Assembly (NCBI GenBank): GCA_026129255.1
Contig: JAHCIJ010000003.1
Span: 62,001-126,000 of the forward strand
Direction of reading: 5' to 3'
Length of the DNA stretch: 64,000 nucleotides
DNA from: Anaerolineales bacterium
GTDB lineage: Bacteria; Chloroflexota; Anaerolineae; Anaerolineales; UBA11579
The notes beneath the pieces were generated by a model. That model had not been told where the DNA came from. It was given only the letters and a program-made list of their open reading frames with translations, and searched no databases. Of this stretch, positions 62,152-64,000 are shown piece by piece (position 1 is the first letter of the stretch; every line of letters begins with the position of its first letter). The position numbers and the translations under genes were made by a program.

Positions 62152-62772
62152 ATGACTAAACAGCCCATCGCCGCAGACAGCCTCACCATCCTACCCGCCA
62201 ATAGGGCCGCCTGGGATGACCTAATGGCAATCCTCGGCTCAGCACGCTGCCATGGCAAGTTCTGCTTCTGCCAGCGCTTCAAAGTGCGTGACCGCGGCTG
62301 GTACACCGTAGACGAAGAACAACTGGCCCATAACCTGCGCACGCAAACCAACTGCGGCAAACCGGCCGCTAAGCAGACCAGCGGCCTGGTGGCCTACCTG
62401 GACAATGAGCCGGTCGGCTGGTGTTCGGTAGGGCCGCGCCTCGACCATCCGAACCTGATCTTGAATCGGATGCTGTCCGCCGGGCGTGACGAAGATCTCT
62501 CCAACGAAGGTGTGTGGGCAGTCACCTGCTTCATCATCCGCAAGGGCTACCGCAACCGCGGCTACACTTATGAACTCGCCCGCGCCGCTGTAGATTTTGC
62601 CCGCAGCCGCGGCGCTCGCGCTTTGGAAGGCTACTCCATGATCACTCACCCAGGCCAGACCATTACCTGGGGCGAACTGCACGTCGGCAGCTACAAGGTC
62701 TTCAAAGCCGCCGGCTTCAACGAGGTCAGCCACCCCAGCAAACGACGCGTCGTCATGCGCATTGATTTTTGA
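62152..62772 (+). CDS. GNAT family acetyltransferase, copy 1
   Basis: A 206-residue acetyltransferase. The acetyl-CoA pocket is VTCFIIRKGYRNRGYTYELARAAVDFARSRGARALEGYSM, and GSYKVFKAAGFNEV is the usual late strand-helix. The N-terminal part has a cysteine-rich CHGKFCFCQRFK segment and SGLVAYLDNEPVGWCSVGPR. It is a paralogue of the next gene, the same length and with the same flanking repeats, so the two arose by tandem duplication. Substrate unknown. Confidence 0.9.
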   Translation: MTKQPIAADSLTILPANRAAWDDLMAILGSARCHGKFCFCQRFKVRDRGWYTVDEEQLAHNLRTQTNCGKPAAKQTSGLVAYLDNEPVGWCSVGPRLDHPNLILNRMLSAGRDEDLSNEGVWAVTCFIIRKGYRNRGYTYELARAAVDFARSRGARALEGYSMITHPGQTITWGELHVGSYKVFKAAGFNEVSHPSKRRVVMRIDF

Positions 62773-62793
62773 AAAGTGCCCGAGAGTGACCGT

Positions 62794-63051
62794 CATTGCG
62801 AGGAGTGTGCTGCTGCGCTACGCGCAGCAGCACCGACGAAGCAATCCCCAACATCTTTGAATAGGTCCAAAACTTTGGCTATAGAATCGCTGTTTATTGC
62901 GAGAACTGCTGAAGGTTGCATTTTTCATGCAACTTTCAGCGACGAAGCAATCCTCAACACCGTTTGCTTAGGTCCCAAAAATTTTGTGCACCAGAATGAC
63001 CGTCATTGCGAGGACGTGAGGCGGCGCAAGCCGCTGAGCGACGAAGCAATC
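62794..63051. repeat. CATTGCGAGG repeats, copies 5-7
   Basis: Copies at 62794-62845 (inner hairpin TGCTGCTGCG/CGCAGCAGCA type), 62895-62952 (inner GAAGGTTGCA/TGCAACTTTC type) and 63004-63051 (inner GGCGGC/GCCGC type). The ends are constant while the inner stem differs. The 350-nt gap holds these and the 38-bp element only. Confidence 0.85.
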
Positions 63052-63080
63052 TCCAACATTAGCTGGACTGGTTCGAAAAA

Positions 63081-63118
63081 ATCTTTGTGCTCTTTGTGTC
63101 TTTGTGGTTAAAGTTAAG
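63081..63118 (+). repeat. 38-bp upstream element of GNAT gene 2
   Basis: Matches 62109-62146 except for one C/T difference, at the same distance from the start codon within one base. Confidence 0.85.
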
Positions 63119-63122
63119 TTAC

Positions 63123-63743
63123 ATGACCAAACACCCCATCCCCGCAGACGCCCTTACCATTCTGCCCGCCAACAAAGCGCGTTGGGAAGATTTGCAGGCC
63201 ATCTTCGGCCAACGCGGCCAGGCCGCCCACTGCATGTGCCAGCACTACAAAGTACGCGCCAGTGATTGGTGGGAGCTGCCGCGTGAGGTGCGCCCGCACA
63301 TGCTGCGCCAGCAGACGCAGTGCGACCATCCGCGCGCCCACAGCACCAGCGGCCTCGTCGCCTATTTAGATCGCGAGCCGGTCGGCTGGTGCGCCGTCGA
63401 GCCGCGCCCGGAGTACCTGCGCTTGCTGGACAAAGCCACTCCCTGGGATGGGCGCAGTGAAGACCCCGCCGATACCAACGTATGGGCGCTGGTGTGCTTC
63501 GTGGTGCGCATTGGCTACCGAGGCCGCCGCATCACCTACGCGCTGGCCGAAGCCGCGGTGGAGCATGCCCGCGCCCGCGGCGCCCGCGCACTGGAGGGCT
63601 ACCCGATGCTGCCCAAGCCCGGCCAAACCATCAGCTGGGGCGAGATGAACGTCGGCAGCCGCGGCGCCTTCGAGGCTGCTGGCTTCAGCCTGGTGCACAG
63701 ACCCTCCCCACGCCGCGCCGTCATGCGCATTGATTTCAAGTAG
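63123..63743 (+). CDS. GNAT family acetyltransferase, copy 2
   Basis: A 206-residue paralogue of the preceding gene: MTKHPIPADALTILPANKARWEDL against MTKQPIAADSLTILPANRAAWDDL. The acetyl-CoA site is VCFVVRIGYRGRRITYALAEAAVEHARARGARALEGYPM and the C-terminus ends RRAVMRIDFK. The cysteine segment is shorter (HCMCQHYK). The ATG at 63123 matches the start of the paralogue. Substrate unknown; divergence suggests the duplication is old. Confidence 0.9.
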   Translation: MTKHPIPADALTILPANKARWEDLQAIFGQRGQAAHCMCQHYKVRASDWWELPREVRPHMLRQQTQCDHPRAHSTSGLVAYLDREPVGWCAVEPRPEYLRLLDKATPWDGRSEDPADTNVWALVCFVVRIGYRGRRITYALAEAAVEHARARGARALEGYPMLPKPGQTISWGEMNVGSRGAFEAAGFSLVHRPSPRRAVMRIDFK

Positions 63744-63754
63744 CGTCCCTCTCG

Positions 63755-63790
63755 TCATTGCGAGGAGTGTGCTGCTGCGCTACGCGCAGC
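63755..63790. repeat. CATTGCGAGG repeat, copy 8 (truncated)
   Basis: Same left half as copy 5 (CATTGCGAGGAGTGTGCTGC), also placed just after a GNAT stop, but the right end is lost. The rest of 63791-64000 carries shorter CATTGCGA fragments (63904, 63954) and no gene. Confidence 0.75.
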
Positions 63791-63810
63791 ATGTGCGCCC
63801 CAGCACCCCT

Positions 63811-63874
63811 GTCATCCTGAGCGGGTACAAACAGCCACACCAGACCGCCGAACCACCACCAGCGAAGGATCCTT
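63811..63874. repeat. GTCATCCTGAGCG ... GCGAAGGATCCTT repeat
   Basis: The two ends of a dispersed repeat known from many environmental genomes, here separated by about 38 nt. The window ends in the beginning of another copy (CCTGTCATC). Confidence 0.55.
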
Positions 63875-64000
63875 GCTGCCACATCTTCTATGCTGAACCT
63901 ATCATTGCGACGTGGCAAATCTTGCTCCTACAAAAACCGCGTCTAAACCCTATCATTGCTTAGGGGCGCAACATGCTGCGCCCCAGCACCCCCTGTCATC

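Noticed and set aside
61758..63790. CRISPR array
   Set aside because: Repeats are palindromic, irregularly spaced, differ internally and flank genes; no regular repeat-spacer pattern.

Overview
The window is a contiguous stretch of a GC-rich bacterial chromosome with dense, mostly short operons. The mix of families (M16 peptidase pair, T-box controlled thrS, a four-S1-domain RpsA, ClpC, a fused ChlI/ChlD chelatase gene, M29 aminopeptidase, PadR and ArsR modules) and the style of the proteins suggest a Chloroflexota bacterium, probably Anaerolineae. This is inference from gene content; no rRNA is present to prove it. There is no phage, insertion sequence with a transposase, or CRISPR array.

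Layout. 1-8 kb: acpS, two M16 peptidases, a ferredoxin-NADP reductase type flavoprotein, a zinc alcohol dehydrogenase, and a cupin / tandem 4-TM / glutaredoxin-like operon. 8-14 kb: thrS behind a T-box leader, then a PadR regulator with a large palindromic operator and paired membrane proteins, ending in a short AT-rich island with two WXG100-like genes. 14-15 kb: a phenylalanine hydroxylase gene (phhA) preceded by a promoter, a tyrosine-rich short ORF and an intrinsic terminator, which together look like an undescribed tyrosine-sensing attenuator; tRNA-Val lies next to it. 15-30 kb: a minus-strand exopolysaccharide / glycan cluster (nucleotide-sugar dehydrogenase, epimerase, Wzx-type flippase, glycosyltransferases, GDP-mannose dehydratase, polytopic membrane proteins, asparagine synthase). 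30-34 kb: rimI-tsaB-tsaE, a GT-C-like membrane protein and an SDR. 34-39 kb: a CPA2 antiporter with TrkA domains and a chelatase gene whose two halves are joined by an A9 slippery run. 39-51 kb: rpsA, a membrane GAF sensor-like protein, clpC, a flavoprotein, an ArsR/AHSA1 pair with twin operators, a DinB-like protein, radA and a frameshifted dCache-PAS-HD-GYP gene. 51-61 kb: small membrane proteins, fatty acid desaturase, bioY, hydrolase, aminopeptidase, dus, a P-type Ca2+ ATPase and icd. 61.7-64 kb: a repeat-rich tract holding two tandem GNAT paralogues.

Two genome-scale habits stand out. Many first-of-operon genes have a -10-like hexamer only 6-8 nt before the start codon, which predicts leaderless mRNAs, while internal and some other genes have clear Shine-Dalgarno sites. 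Convergent and operon-end gaps carry near-perfect hairpins flanked by A and T tracts, often extended to AAACA/TGTTT, that can terminate in both directions. Paralogue pairs are unusually frequent: M16, the 4-TM pair, the two membrane proteins after PadR, their two flanking homologues, the WXG100-like pair and the GNAT pair.
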